Positions 36,718-46,027 of a DNA stretch of 64,000 bases are shown in pieces. Location: NCBI GenBank assembly GCA_002840735.1, contig PHBY01000008.1:62001-126000 (forward strand). Reading direction: 5' to 3'. The translations under genes and the position numbers were made by a program. The notes below the pieces were generated by a model. That model ran no database searches. It had not been told where the DNA came from and saw only the letters and a program-made list of their open reading frames with translations. The DNA comes from Chloroflexi bacterium HGW-Chloroflexi-2. Lineage in GTDB: Bacteria > Chloroflexota > Anaerolineae > Anaerolineales > Anaerolineaceae. Position 1 is the first letter of the stretch; each line of letters opens with the position of its first letter.

Positions 36718-37394
36718 TATTCCTCACGTAAGACGTAACCAATACCCCGAACGGTTTGGATCAGGCGAGAATCGCCTTCACTCTCCAGCTTTTTTCGTAA
36801 ATAGCCAATATATATTTCCAATACATTGTCATCTCCTCCAAAGTCATACCCCCAAACCTCATTTAGAATCTGATTCCTCTCCAACACCTGCCGTGGATGA
36901 CGCATCAGGATTTGCATAAGATTGAATTCGGTCACTGTCAGGTTGATGGATCGTTCACCCCGTAACACCTCTCTTGTGAAAGGATCCAGGGATATGTCTG
37001 CATATGTAAGTTTTTTCTGCTCGGGTTTGTTTTCCACTCTGCGTAAAATTGCATGAACCCTTGCCACCAATTCCGCTGGGGCAAAAGGTTTGACCAGATA
37101 ATCATCCGCTCCACTTTCCAATCCCTCAACTCGATTTTCAATCGCATCACGAGCAGTGAGCATCAATACCAGTGTGTGATCATCCTGATCCCGTAAGCTT
37201 TGAATAAAGGCCAATCCATCCATATGGGGCATCATCCAGTCCAGAATGATCAAATCAGGATGATGAGTTGTAACCATTGGCAAAGCTTCCAATCCGTTTG
37301 CGGCTGTAAATACTGTTATATTTTCATATACCAGTGTGCGTTGCAGCATTTTGAGCAACTTTGGGTCATCATCAACAATTAATACTTTCGACAT
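36717..37394 (-). CDS. OmpR/PhoB-family response regulator
   Basis: The ATG at 37394 is preferred over 37400 by spacing from AAGAG. The 225-residue protein has a receiver domain with acidic pair Asp8-Asp9, phospho-acceptor Asp52 in LIILDWMMPHMDG and DDYLVKPF. The C-terminal winged helix (INLTVTEFNLMQILMRHP, NVLEIYIGYLRKKLE) binds DNA, usually as direct repeats. It forms a two-component system with the following kinase. Repeats of TTCACAG lie upstream of its gene, in the region shared with the VTC gene. Confidence 0.95.
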   Translation of the reverse strand: MSKVLIVDDDPKLLKMLQRTLVYENITVFTAANGLEALPMVTTHHPDLIILDWMMPHMDGLAFIQSLRDQDDHTLVLMLTARDAIENRVEGLESGADDYLVKPFAPAELVARVHAILRRVENKPEQKKLTYADISLDPFTREVLRGERSINLTVTEFNLMQILMRHPRQVLERNQILNEVWGYDFGGDDNVLEIYIGYLRKKLESEGDSRLIQTVRGIGYVLREE

Positions 37395-37456
37395 TTTCAT
37401 CTCTTATATTTTATTCCGATTACTTCATAAGCATAATGACTAATTCTTTGAAAAAG

Positions 37457-37524
37457 CTGTGAAAAATGATGATTATTTGGATTCTCTCAGCAAATTCACA
37501 GTTTGTTCATGGCTTCTTCACAGT
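37457..37524. promoter_or_regulatory. TTCACAG repeats, candidate response-regulator sites
   Basis: TTCACAGT occurs at 37495-37502 and again at 37517-37524, exactly 22 bases apart, which is close to two helical turns. The reverse copy CTGTGAA is at 37457-37463. They lie in the divergent region between the response-regulator gene and the VTC gene, as expected for OmpR-type direct-repeat operators. Confidence 0.4.
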
Positions 37525-37586
37525 CTTATTTTTTAGAATTCATTTAGATACAAAATTGACATAAATGCAACAAACAAGGAGTACCA

Positions 37587-38360
37587 ATGTCTACCCTTAG
37601 CCAAACCATACGGCATTTCAATCGGTTTGAGTTGAAATACCTGATTACCTTGAAACAAGCAGAAGCGATTCGAAAAACCCTCTTTGATTATCTCAAACCA
37701 GATGAGTATGGCAATAGGGACGGTCATTATTCCATCACCAGTTTGTATTACGATTCACCGGATTATCGCTGCTATTGGGAAAAAATGGACGGCGTTCGTT
37801 ATCGCCGAAAACTACGCATTCGCACCTATGATTCTACAGAAGGTGTTAGCGAAAACACCCCGGTCTTTGTGGAGATCAAACAACGCTATGATCGTGTAAC
37901 ACAAAAGCGAAGGATTATTCTTCCGTACCATGATACAGTTGCTTTATGCAATCAACGTCAATACCCTGCAGAATTAAATATGGAGGATAAGCAGGTTGTG
38001 CAGGAAATTCAAGCATTTGCCTGGCAATATAACCTGAGACCAGTAAGTATTGTCAACTATCAACGTCAGGCTTTTGTTGGTGGTGATTTTGATATCGGTT
38101 TACGGATCACGTTTGATACAAGAATGGTTTCGCAGATCCACCCTTTGGAAATCAATGACCTGACACACGCCACGCCAATGTTCACTTCGGATGAGGTGAT
38201 CATGGAGATCAAAGCGAACGAACGCTTACCTTACTGGGTAACCGAGATGGTTGCAAGCAACAATTTACGCATGGTCAGGATCAGCAAATATTGTCGCAGC
38301 ATTGATCAATCAAATGTATTTCCATCATTTTCAGTTAATTATTTGCACTCAGTATTTTAA
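37587..38360 (+). CDS. VTC-domain polyphosphate polymerase-like protein
   Basis: The 257-residue protein matches the VTC/CYTH-like tunnel fold: HFNRFELKYLITLKQAEAIR, SLYYDSPDYRCYWEKMDGVR, RRKLRIRTYD, VFVEIKQRYD and a late VIMEIKANERLPYWVTEM. The regularly spaced Arg, Lys and Glu residues line the tunnel that binds polyphosphate and metal. In yeast Vtc4 the domain makes polyphosphate from ATP. An AAGGAG ribosome site precedes the ATG. It begins a three-gene set with DUF4956 and CotH genes, an arrangement seen repeatedly in bacteria. Confidence 0.9.
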   Translation: MSTLSQTIRHFNRFELKYLITLKQAEAIRKTLFDYLKPDEYGNRDGHYSITSLYYDSPDYRCYWEKMDGVRYRRKLRIRTYDSTEGVSENTPVFVEIKQRYDRVTQKRRIILPYHDTVALCNQRQYPAELNMEDKQVVQEIQAFAWQYNLRPVSIVNYQRQAFVGGDFDIGLRITFDTRMVSQIHPLEINDLTHATPMFTSDEVIMEIKANERLPYWVTEMVASNNLRMVRISKYCRSIDQSNVFPSFSVNYLHSVF

Positions 38361-38390
38361 TTTTTTTTATCATATCAAAGGAGTATTAAC

Positions 38391-39071
38391 ATGGATATAT
38401 TTACGTTTCAGGATTTAACCGGGGAATTTTCAGTATTGGATGTCGTTATTGTGATGGTGCTAAGCTTTGTTTTGAGTGCCTTTATCGGATGGATTTACAA
38501 ACAAACCCACCGAGGCACCTCGTATACTCAGAGTTTTGTGTTCACTTTAGTGATTAATGGAATGGTGGTTGCGCTGGTGATGATGATTGTCGGCTCCAAC
38601 ATTGCCCGGGCTTTCTCGTTGATTGGTGCTCTGTCCATCATCCGATTCCGAAATGCGGTCAAAGAAACCAGAGATGTGGGCTTCATCTTCTTCAGTATGG
38701 CTGTAGGCATGGCTGTTGGTACGAAATTCTACTTCCTGGCAGTTGTTGCAGCAGTTGTTATCAGCATGATGATCTTATTAATGACTCGCTTTAATTGGTT
38801 CGCACGCGAAATGGCAAGCCAGATCTTAAGAGTACAGGTCCCCAATAGCGTACCTTTTGATAAGTTATTTGATTCCCCTTTTCTTAAGTACACCACATCC
38901 TCTGAATTGATCAGTGTGGATTCTGTTCACAGCGGTATGCTCACAGAGTTGACTTATAGCATCGGTATGAAAAAATCAAGTTTGATTCAGGAATTTATCA
39001 GCGAGATCAAGAATTTAAATGGCAATAATAAAGTCACATTAATTGCCGGTTACAACAATACAGATCTCTAA
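38391..39071 (+). CDS. DUF4956 family membrane protein
   Basis: The 226-residue protein has three to four membrane helices in the first 140 residues. These are followed by a soluble C-terminal part ending in VTLIAGYNNTDL. The characteristic loop is FSLIGALSIIRFRNAVKETR, which is strongly conserved in DUF4956. The function is unknown, but it nearly always travels with VTC-domain proteins and may help translocate or anchor polyphosphate synthesis. It follows the VTC gene by 30 bases with AAGGAG before the ATG. Confidence 0.92.
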   Translation: MDIFTFQDLTGEFSVLDVVIVMVLSFVLSAFIGWIYKQTHRGTSYTQSFVFTLVINGMVVALVMMIVGSNIARAFSLIGALSIIRFRNAVKETRDVGFIFFSMAVGMAVGTKFYFLAVVAAVVISMMILLMTRFNWFAREMASQILRVQVPNSVPFDKLFDSPFLKYTTSSELISVDSVHSGMLTELTYSIGMKKSSLIQEFISEIKNLNGNNKVTLIAGYNNTDL

Positions 39072-39086
39072 TTGAAAGAGAATGAT

Positions 39087-40712
39087 ATGAGTATGAACTT
39101 TAAACGACACTATCCCATTCTGATTCTGGTAACCGTCGTACTCAGTTTGCTGGCATTCGTTTTAGGCAAACAAAGGGTGATTGCTTACACGACGGAAAAT
39201 GATGAATCGGAACAATCTTTACCCACTTCAGGATATGATGTTTCAAACAGTATAGATATATTTGATGATTCAACCATACATTCAGTCCAGGTAATCATGT
39301 CAGAAGGGGATTATGACCAAATGCTCTCTACCTACCAGGAAACAGGGTTAAAGGATTATTTTCATGCAGATGTGATCATTGATGGTGTTCGTGTCAATAA
39401 TGTGGGCATCCGCTTGAAGGGAAACGCTTCCTTGCGGTCAGCACTGGGTGGCAATATGAATCCAGGTGGTATGCGGCAGGGGGATTTCGTCGGGGGAAGA
39501 CCGGACTTGGGTGAATTCCCTCAAATGCCCGAAGCAGGTCAAAGACCAGATTTAGGCGAACGACCTCAACCGCCACAGGACCTACAACCACCTGCAGCAG
39601 ATCAGGAAAATAACGATAATGGTCAGTTACAATCTGAATTGGATGAACAAGCTGGTGATCAACAGGGTATTTTTCCTGCGCCTGGAAAAGGTGGATTCCC
39701 AGACATGAATCGATTGGGTCAGAATGATGGTGAGGTGAAGATCCCAATCATGATCAAATTCGATGAATTCGAATCTGGTCAAACTTATCAAGGTTATACT
39801 GCACTGGCGGTTCGAACTTATGGGGCTTCCTATGATGAGGCTTTATTGGAGGAACCAATCACCAATCAGATCGCCAACCTGGTAGGGCTACCAGCAACCC
39901 AGACAGCCTATACCGGGTTTAAGATCAATGATGATGAGGAAAAACTCTATGTGATTTCGGAGTTGGTTAACCAGGTGTATCTGGATGAAAACTTTGAAAA
40001 TAGCAATGGGGTTCTGTATAAAGCTGAATTAGGCTCAACTTTGAATTTTAAGGGGGAGGATCCAAGCAGTTATGCAGATAGTTTCACCCAACAAACCCGG
40101 AAAAATGATGCTGACTTATTGCCCTTGATTTCATTCATGAGGTTCTTAGAAGAAACGGACGATCAAGCCTTTGAAGAAGAATTACCAGTTTGGTTGGATT
40201 TGGATTCGTTCGCCTTGTATCTGGCAGTCAATGCCATGGTGGTCAACACAGACTCGATGATTGGTATGAACAACAATTTTTACCTGTATTATGATGATGT
40301 TTCCAGCCAGTTCACGGTATTGATGTGGGATGCGAATGAGAGTTTCGGAAAATTGGGAGGTTCTACTACATATGATATTTCACTTTCCGATGTTCCTACC
40401 GCTTTTCCCGAAGGAAGGATGGGCGGACGTGGTGGAATGGGAGGTGGTCAAAATGTGTTAATTTCCCGTTTCCTGGGAAATACGACCTTTCGATCACTCT
40501 ATGAAGAGAAATTGAGACTGGTATATGAACAGGTTTTTCAAAGTGATTATTTGGACACACTGGTGAATCAATATTCAGATCTGATTCATTCGGTCAACGA
40601 AGAAAGAAGTCTGGTTGATCTGGATGCTTATGATCAGGCGGTGGCTGATTTTCTGAGTTTTATTGCACAACGCAAGGAATACCTGGGTTCGCAAACCTTA
40701 CTAACTGAATAA
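39087..40712 (+). CDS. CotH-family protein kinase-like secreted protein
   Basis: The ATG at 39087 is chosen over the TTG at 39072 because GAAAGAG lies just upstream. The roughly 541-residue product has an N-terminal membrane/signal segment (ILILVTVVLSLLAFVLG). A CotH-type atypical kinase fold follows, with GIRLKGNASLRS, DSMIGMNNNFYLYYDD and VLMWDANESFGKL holding the likely catalytic Asp. A Pro-, Gln- and Gly-rich low-complexity insert occupies about residues 125-215. CotH proteins phosphorylate secreted or surface proteins. It is the last gene of the VTC-DUF4956-CotH set. Confidence 0.92.
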   Translation: MSMNFKRHYPILILVTVVLSLLAFVLGKQRVIAYTTENDESEQSLPTSGYDVSNSIDIFDDSTIHSVQVIMSEGDYDQMLSTYQETGLKDYFHADVIIDGVRVNNVGIRLKGNASLRSALGGNMNPGGMRQGDFVGGRPDLGEFPQMPEAGQRPDLGERPQPPQDLQPPAADQENNDNGQLQSELDEQAGDQQGIFPAPGKGGFPDMNRLGQNDGEVKIPIMIKFDEFESGQTYQGYTALAVRTYGASYDEALLEEPITNQIANLVGLPATQTAYTGFKINDDEEKLYVISELVNQVYLDENFENSNGVLYKAELGSTLNFKGEDPSSYADSFTQQTRKNDADLLPLISFMRFLEETDDQAFEEELPVWLDLDSFALYLAVNAMVVNTDSMIGMNNNFYLYYDDVSSQFTVLMWDANESFGKLGGSTTYDISLSDVPTAFPEGRMGGRGGMGGGQNVLISRFLGNTTFRSLYEEKLRLVYEQVFQSDYLDTLVNQYSDLIHSVNEERSLVDLDAYDQAVADFLSFIAQRKEYLGSQTLLTE

Positions 40713-40999
40713 TTCTCAGCCCCTTTTTTAATTCTTCTTCCGCATGGCAAAGTACCCATAACCCTTCGGAAAATTTCTATAAATTCTATTTTATTAGCTC
40801 AGGAACTCATCCGGGTGAAGGAAAAGCATGGAGCTGTGTTCTTCTATCAATGTGGAAAACCTAATTAAGGATTTTCAGGAGATAGATGTTTTTAAACCGA
40901 TAATGAGAAGAACAAAAGGAGGAAAATTCTCCTCCTTTTTCTTGACATGCTGAGATGCGGTTGATAAGATAAACCCATTATTTTCACCGAGGATTTCAA
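40713..40999 (+). terminator. Intergenic region with strong terminator at 40914-40942
   Basis: In this 287-base gap AAAAGGAGGA (40914-40923) pairs with TCCTCCTTTT (40930-40939) and runs into further T residues, an intrinsic terminator about 200 bases after the CotH stop. The intervening DNA shows no convincing gene. A 41-codon frame from the ATG at 40829 overlaps the terminator and is not credible. Confidence 0.8.
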
Positions 41000-41527
41000 A
41001 TGCAAACCTACCTGACATGGGTCACGCAAAACCCATTATTATCCGCTGCCATTCAATTCGCCATCCTGGGCACATTAGGGGAGATCATCTCTTTCAGCAT
41101 CCAGAAGAAAAAAATCGCTATTCCCTGCACATGGCTGCAATTATTGTTAAAAGGTATCGCCTGGGCAGTCCTTGGCATTGTGATCAAATATGGTTTTGCC
41201 GGCATGAAAGGCTTTACGCAAGCGCTTTTGGACCATGAATTGCTACCAGCCGTTCTGGGTTCTGGTTTGGGATGGGCGTTTGCAGTCTCTGTATTTACAA
41301 ACGTACTCTTTGGTCCTCAAATGATGGTCTTTCATCGACTCGAGGATAATCTCATTCTCAGGCTGAAAGGCTTTCAGGGCATCACCACAGCATGGAAGAC
41401 CCTGATCTGGTTCTGGATTCCTGCACACACCATCACATTTTTGTTACCAGCAGATTTACAGATCGGACTGGCAGCCCTCTGGTCATTGGTGCTGGGCATC
41501 ATTATGGGAGCGACCAGGAAGAATTAA
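41000..41527 (+). CDS. Mpv17/PMP22-like integral membrane protein
   Basis: The 175-residue protein has four to five hydrophobic helices. The C-terminal half, WKTLIWFWIPAHTITFLLPA then a final helix, recalls the Mpv17/PMP22 signature W-x-x-W-P-x-x-Q-x-x-N-F-x-x-V-P in position and aromatic content. Mpv17-like proteins are membrane channels of unclear substrate. It is monocistronic between a terminator and a converging small gene. Function is unknown and the family call is tentative. Confidence 0.82.
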   Translation: MQTYLTWVTQNPLLSAAIQFAILGTLGEIISFSIQKKKIAIPCTWLQLLLKGIAWAVLGIVIKYGFAGMKGFTQALLDHELLPAVLGSGLGWAFAVSVFTNVLFGPQMMVFHRLEDNLILRLKGFQGITTAWKTLIWFWIPAHTITFLLPADLQIGLAALWSLVLGIIMGATRKN

Positions 41528-41567
41528 TCATATCCGAATTTTCTTCTGGCATATGATGGAAGTTTTA

Positions 41568-41951
41568 TCAACGGTTTTGAAGACGATATGGAATGCCAAA
41601 AAAGGTCTCATCTCCAATGATCTCTTCAATCTCCAGTCGATTCTCGTGTGATGCGTACCAGAATATGAGATCAGCCTTTCCCTGACAAGTTGTTGTGTCA
41701 ATTTCAATCCCAACCAATCCCGGGTTTACCGCTTCGATTTCCTTGATTACATTTTGGTGCTCTGCGATAATTTTGGTAACCTCATCCCGGGACGGTAGTT
41801 TTTCACAGGGCAAATAATGGTTTTTATTATCATAGATAAAATCGTCGAAAATACTTCGGATCGTATGGGTTTGGGTTTCGATCAAAATAACAACAACGCA
41901 TAATGAGATCAAAATGAGCAGAAAAATGATTATTCTGGATTCTTTTTTCAT
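41568..41951 (-). CDS. Hypothetical membrane-anchored protein
   Basis: The 127-residue product starts with MKKESR and a single hydrophobic helix at about residues 7-24, acting as signal anchor. A polar domain follows with two cysteines (LPCEKLP and TTTCQGK), which could form a disulfide outside the cell. I do not recognise the family. It converges with the Mpv17-like gene and is preceded by AT-rich DNA. Confidence 0.7.
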   Translation of the reverse strand: MKKESRIIIFLLILISLCVVVILIETQTHTIRSIFDDFIYDNKNHYLPCEKLPSRDEVTKIIAEHQNVIKEIEAVNPGLVGIEIDTTTCQGKADLIFWYASHENRLEIEEIIGDETFFGIPYRLQNR

Positions 41952-42289
41952 CGCTTTAATTTCCTGGAAAAAAATTAATCATCGTTTGTTACAAATGGTG
42001 ATTCCTTTCAATAATACATCATTTCAGCCGGTCTGATCATTCGTCCGTAGAGATGGTTTAAAGGCAAGGGTTAAAGCAATTAAGTAAGCAATAATTATCT
42101 TTGACTGGGTCAGATTTATTTCTTTCATTAGAATAACCTTTCAATTTTTGACATAAACTTATGAAATACTTGACTGGATGTCTTTTATAGGCTGATTTTA
42201 ATAAGATAAACTCTTCTTCCCATTAATCAGAAGAAGAGTTTATTTATGACATTAAGAATTATTTTTAAAGTTTTGTTTGATTAAATCGG
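41952..42289 (-). terminator. Intergenic region with 13-bp hairpin at 42206-42243
   Basis: ATAAACTCTTCTT (42206-42218) pairs perfectly with AAGAAGAGTTTAT (42231-42243), 47 bases downstream of the beta-helix protein stop on the minus strand, and is followed by CTTATTAAAA. It probably terminates that gene. The remaining bases up to the hypothetical gene at 41951 show only AT-rich sequence, with no gene that I can support. Confidence 0.65.
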
Positions 42290-44521
42290 TTATCGAACCA
42301 GCAATGGTAAAAACACTTCAAATTGATCTGTTACATACAGGTTTGAGGTCCTGGTAACACCATTGAGGTGGGCTGTTATGATGGCATAATCCCCAGATGA
42401 GACGGATGAAGTCTGAATGGAGAATGTCTGACTCTTTTGACCTGCTGGCACCGTTATGGTGGCTGAGGGTAAAGTGGCAAAGCTTTTGTTGCTGGAAACA
42501 TTCACCTCAATTCCACCTGTAGGAGCATTTACATCGAGCAGGACTGTACCGGTCAGGTTTGTTCCACCAATCACAGAATTGGTACTGAGGGATAGTTGCA
42601 TAAGCGCTGGGAATGGTTTGTAGGTGGTTTCAATTGCCCCAATATCACAGCGAGATTCTAAAACTCTTGGCCATCCAACACGCCCACGTTGATCATATTG
42701 CAAGGATATATTGAAGCTATCTCTACAACCTGCGGGATTGCCACGATTCACAGCCAGGCTTTGATTTTGCGGGAAATGCGCATATGTAAGGATTTCTCCA
42801 AAATATTCATAAGCCAGTATTGTGCTTAATAGCGGGTCAATCGGTCGGTTGACTGTGCCCACAAAATTTCCTGTATCACTTCCGGTTATCAAACTATTGT
42901 AGCCTTTTGACCCGAGTATGTTGTATCCCTTCGAGGTCAGCGTTCCATACCAATCATGATGATAAAGAAAAATGATCGGTGGGGGAGATGGCGCATGGCT
43001 TGTGTTTTGAGCGATGATCGAATTTTGAACATTCACGATCACCCCACCTGTGTTATCCACCATAAATCCACCTCCCATACCGGTGTTATTTTCATTTTGG
43101 TTCGCGATATTCTGCGTGATGGTAACATTATTCAGATTGACAACGCCTGTGTTGATTATGTAGAGACCACCTCCGTGAGAATTCGCAGAATTTGCGCTGA
43201 AAGTCGTATTATTGAAATTTGCCTGGCGGGCTGAAGAGTTGTTCTCAATAAATACTCCTCCACCTCCATGTGTGTTCTCTGTTCCAAAGGATTCATTCCC
43301 CCTGAACACGCTGGAATCAATGTCTACCTTGCTATCCTTAATTGAAATTCCTCCACCCGATTGAGCTAAGTTGCCATTAAAATCACTCTTGCTCAAATTG
43401 ATCCCGACCCAATTATTCAAAAGAAATATTGCTCCACCTTGTGTTGCGCTTGAATTTTGGGTAAATGTCTCATTACTGAAGGAAGACTCTCCATTGTTGT
43501 TAAAATAAATAGCTCCTCCATTGGATGCTGTATTTCCTTGATATTTGTTGTAGGATAAATCCAGAGTTGATTGATAGGTGTAAATTGCCCCACCACGATT
43601 AGTGGCCAGATTATGTTTAAAGGTCGAACTACCAACGCTATGCGTTTGACCTGATTCCTTAAGAAAAATCGAAATAGCACCACCATCACCAATTACAGTA
43701 TTATTTTCAAAAATGGATTGAGAAATTTTGATTTTATTTCTTGAATGATTAATAGCTCCACCTAATTCTCCAGCCTGGTTGAATTTGAAGGTGGAATTGT
43801 TGATTGTTGCGCTACCATCAATTGAGGTAATAGCGCCTCCAATACCATCGGCTGAGTTATCCGTAAATGTTGTATTGATAACTTCCAATGAACCTGAATT
43901 GTAAATGGCTCCCCCATGATTTGCCTCATTATTGGTAAATGCGCTGTTCAGAATGATAAGTTCACCATTATTTCTGATTGCGCCACCATTGCCTGCAATT
44001 CCCAGGTTTGAATTATCCATGAAAGTGGTTTGATTGATGGTAACCTGAATATTTTCTCCAATGGCTAGTGGGTTACGGACCCCATTCTTAATCGTCAAAG
44101 AATCAATACTTAGCTTACTTTCGCGACGAAAAGAAAGCACATAACCTGTGTGACCACTAACATCAATCGTTCCATTGTTTCCATTGATATTTACGGTTGC
44201 GGAAAAAATCTCAGGGAGATATCCCTGGATTGGATAGACCAGACCACTATCAAAGGTGATATTGACGATATCACCTACATTCTTTGTGGCTGCTTCCTGC
44301 ATAGCAGCCAGGAATGTGCAGTTTTTATTGTTCACCTCCTGGCATTTTCCATCATTTGGATTACTATCTGGCCACCATTCATTGGAATTGACCTGGAAAT
44401 TATACGTAACTGCTGCTTTCACCGGGGGTTGACTGCCTGGTAGACTGAACAAAAAAGTGACCAAAAGGATTATGACCATTTTTTTTCGTACAAATTGATT
44501 GGTTTTATTCTTGTGTTTCAT
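42290..44521 (-). CDS. Secreted beta-helix surface protein with GGAI repeats
   Basis: The 743-residue protein has a signal peptide (MVIILLVTFLFSLPGS region, after a basic start). From about residue 175 to 500 it has a right-handed beta-helix with many repeats of the form GGAI-x-N and N-x-x-F-x-x-N, as in Chlamydia-PMP-type and pectate-lyase-like proteins. A beta-sandwich segment follows (PTGGIEVNVSSNKSFATLPS). The protein ends in FEVFLPLLVR, a short hydrophobic-plus-basic tail. It is probably an adhesin or surface-layer-associated protein. It is monocistronic. Confidence 0.9.
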   Translation of the reverse strand: MKHKNKTNQFVRKKMVIILLVTFLFSLPGSQPPVKAAVTYNFQVNSNEWWPDSNPNDGKCQEVNNKNCTFLAAMQEAATKNVGDIVNITFDSGLVYPIQGYLPEIFSATVNINGNNGTIDVSGHTGYVLSFRRESKLSIDSLTIKNGVRNPLAIGENIQVTINQTTFMDNSNLGIAGNGGAIRNNGELIILNSAFTNNEANHGGAIYNSGSLEVINTTFTDNSADGIGGAITSIDGSATINNSTFKFNQAGELGGAINHSRNKIKISQSIFENNTVIGDGGAISIFLKESGQTHSVGSSTFKHNLATNRGGAIYTYQSTLDLSYNKYQGNTASNGGAIYFNNNGESSFSNETFTQNSSATQGGAIFLLNNWVGINLSKSDFNGNLAQSGGGISIKDSKVDIDSSVFRGNESFGTENTHGGGGVFIENNSSARQANFNNTTFSANSANSHGGGLYIINTGVVNLNNVTITQNIANQNENNTGMGGGFMVDNTGGVIVNVQNSIIAQNTSHAPSPPPIIFLYHHDWYGTLTSKGYNILGSKGYNSLITGSDTGNFVGTVNRPIDPLLSTILAYEYFGEILTYAHFPQNQSLAVNRGNPAGCRDSFNISLQYDQRGRVGWPRVLESRCDIGAIETTYKPFPALMQLSLSTNSVIGGTNLTGTVLLDVNAPTGGIEVNVSSNKSFATLPSATITVPAGQKSQTFSIQTSSVSSGDYAIITAHLNGVTRTSNLYVTDQFEVFLPLLVR

Positions 44522-44621
44522 CGATTACTCCTTCTTTTGTGATTCCTGATAACCATATCTTACAAATGGAGCGTCACAAAAGCGTAAAAAACCTGAGTAA
44601 TCAGATAAAATATATAAAAAA

Positions 44622-45074
44622 TTATCGAATCTTTACCAATGGAAGTGGAGCAGCGGGGTCCTTATTGGATTTATTTCTGAAAAATCGTTGAATCAAAAAA
44701 GTAATTAGAAAGGCAATAATGGAAGATACAATAATTCCGATGAATATGAATATACCACTCCAGATTAGCGCATAACCCCCACCAAGATTTTTGATTGAAT
44801 TCCCATTCACATCTACACAATGCATTTCATAATAAGTTGTTGGACGCACGAAACCATCTTCATCGACTCTATTTGATTTGTAAGATCTGATTTCTGCAGT
44901 GCTGTCTTCCTGACACATGAAGGTCCCCAGTGTGGAAGTGATCAGATCACCGGTGAACAATGAACTGATGCTACCGATGAACATGCCTGCAGGCGCTAAA
45001 CAACTGCTGATAATGAGAAAACTAACAAACCAGACAAGACAACCAGTTAAAAATCGGTTAGGTTTTCTTTCCAT
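44622..45074 (-). CDS. Hypothetical protein with two membrane helices
   Basis: The ATG at 45074 is preferred because AAGAGG precedes it; a longer frame begins at 45122. The 150-residue protein has a helix at about 9-35 (FLTGCLVWFVSFLIISSCL). An extracytoplasmic loop with two cysteines (FMCQEDST and MHCVDVNG) follows, then a second helix (about 105-132) and a basic tail. I do not recognise the family. It lies downstream of, and co-oriented with, the methyltransferase gene. Confidence 0.7.
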   Translation of the reverse strand: MERKPNRFLTGCLVWFVSFLIISSCLAPAGMFIGSISSLFTGDLITSTLGTFMCQEDSTAEIRSYKSNRVDEDGFVRPTTYYEMHCVDVNGNSIKNLGGGYALIWSGIFIFIGIIVSSIIAFLITFLIQRFFRNKSNKDPAAPLPLVKIR

Positions 45075-45156
45075 CCTGTGACCTCTTGATCTATCATCAT
45101 TGTAGCCCACAGGTATTTGCATGAAAATTTACGTATAATGATGCGCGCTATGGTTT

Positions 45157-45954
45157 TTATCGTTTGCGAGCCCAGAAAATGGCTTTCAATGAGTGCTCGT
45201 GATAAGGGTTTGCTGAATGATCGCCATACACAGCTAAAACTTCAAATCCATGTTTTTCCAACCAGGTTTGAACTTCATCTTTGCTGACCGGATGTTTTTG
45301 TTGCGTAAATTGATATTCAGTGACAATTCCTTCCGGAGAAGTGATCTGGTATCGCCGGTCAAACCGGGCAAGTCGTTTTTTAACATCAAACCAGATGGTC
45401 TCACGCGTGTTTTTTACCTGGGTTCCATCTTTGCAAATTCCGGACAAATACACGTATTTGTGATTCATATCCTGCCAGGCTGCGTCCAGTTCGCCTTCCA
45501 TGTGGTCATTGTCCACATAAATGTAGCCACCTGGATTACATGCCTTGGACGCCTGATAGATGCAATATTCCTGTTCTTCTGCTGTTGCTAACTCGTAAAA
45601 ACAATTAAAGCCAAGAATCACCAGGTCAAATCCTGTTGGCCAGGTCTCCACGGTCACATCAGCACATTGTAGCTGAATTCTTTTTTGTACGTCATCAGCC
45701 AGATCTTTGATTTTTTTCTGTGCTAATTGCAACATGGCCTGTGATTGGTCGATTCCCAAAATGGAATGACCATCAAGGGCGAGGGGAATAACGAAACGTC
45801 CGGTTCCGCAAAATGGTTCCAGAATGTTTAACCTGGTTTTTCCACGCAGTAAATTTCTTAAAAACTCGACATCCTTTGTGTTATTCTCCTGCATATCATA
45901 AATTTCAGCTATGTGAATGTCGAAGTCGTATAAATTATGTTGATTAATGCTCAT
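45157..45954 (-). CDS. Class I SAM-dependent methyltransferase
   Basis: The ATG at 45954 (MSINQHNLYDFD) is chosen as the start of about 265 residues; an earlier TTG would add 20 residues. Motif I is LNILEPFCGTGRFVIPLA, followed by ILGIDQSQAML, the acidic residue after beta-2 that binds SAM. QCADVTVETWP and FDLVILGFNCFYEL give motifs II and III. The substrate is unknown. No obvious pathway partner is adjacent, although the neighbouring genes concern small hydrophobic or lipid-like metabolites. Confidence 0.88.
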   Translation of the reverse strand: MSINQHNLYDFDIHIAEIYDMQENNTKDVEFLRNLLRGKTRLNILEPFCGTGRFVIPLALDGHSILGIDQSQAMLQLAQKKIKDLADDVQKRIQLQCADVTVETWPTGFDLVILGFNCFYELATAEEQEYCIYQASKACNPGGYIYVDNDHMEGELDAAWQDMNHKYVYLSGICKDGTQVKNTRETIWFDVKKRLARFDRRYQITSPEGIVTEYQFTQQKHPVSKDEVQTWLEKHGFEVLAVYGDHSANPYHEHSLKAIFWARKR

Positions 45955-46027
45955 GGTTGGTGTATTTTGCCTTCTTAAGCGAATAAATTCTTCAATTAAT
46001 CCAATTTTCCACAATCAGGATCTAAAC

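Noticed and set aside
40829-40954. 41-codon plus-strand frame near the CotH terminator
   Set aside because: It runs through the terminator hairpin and has no protein-like features.
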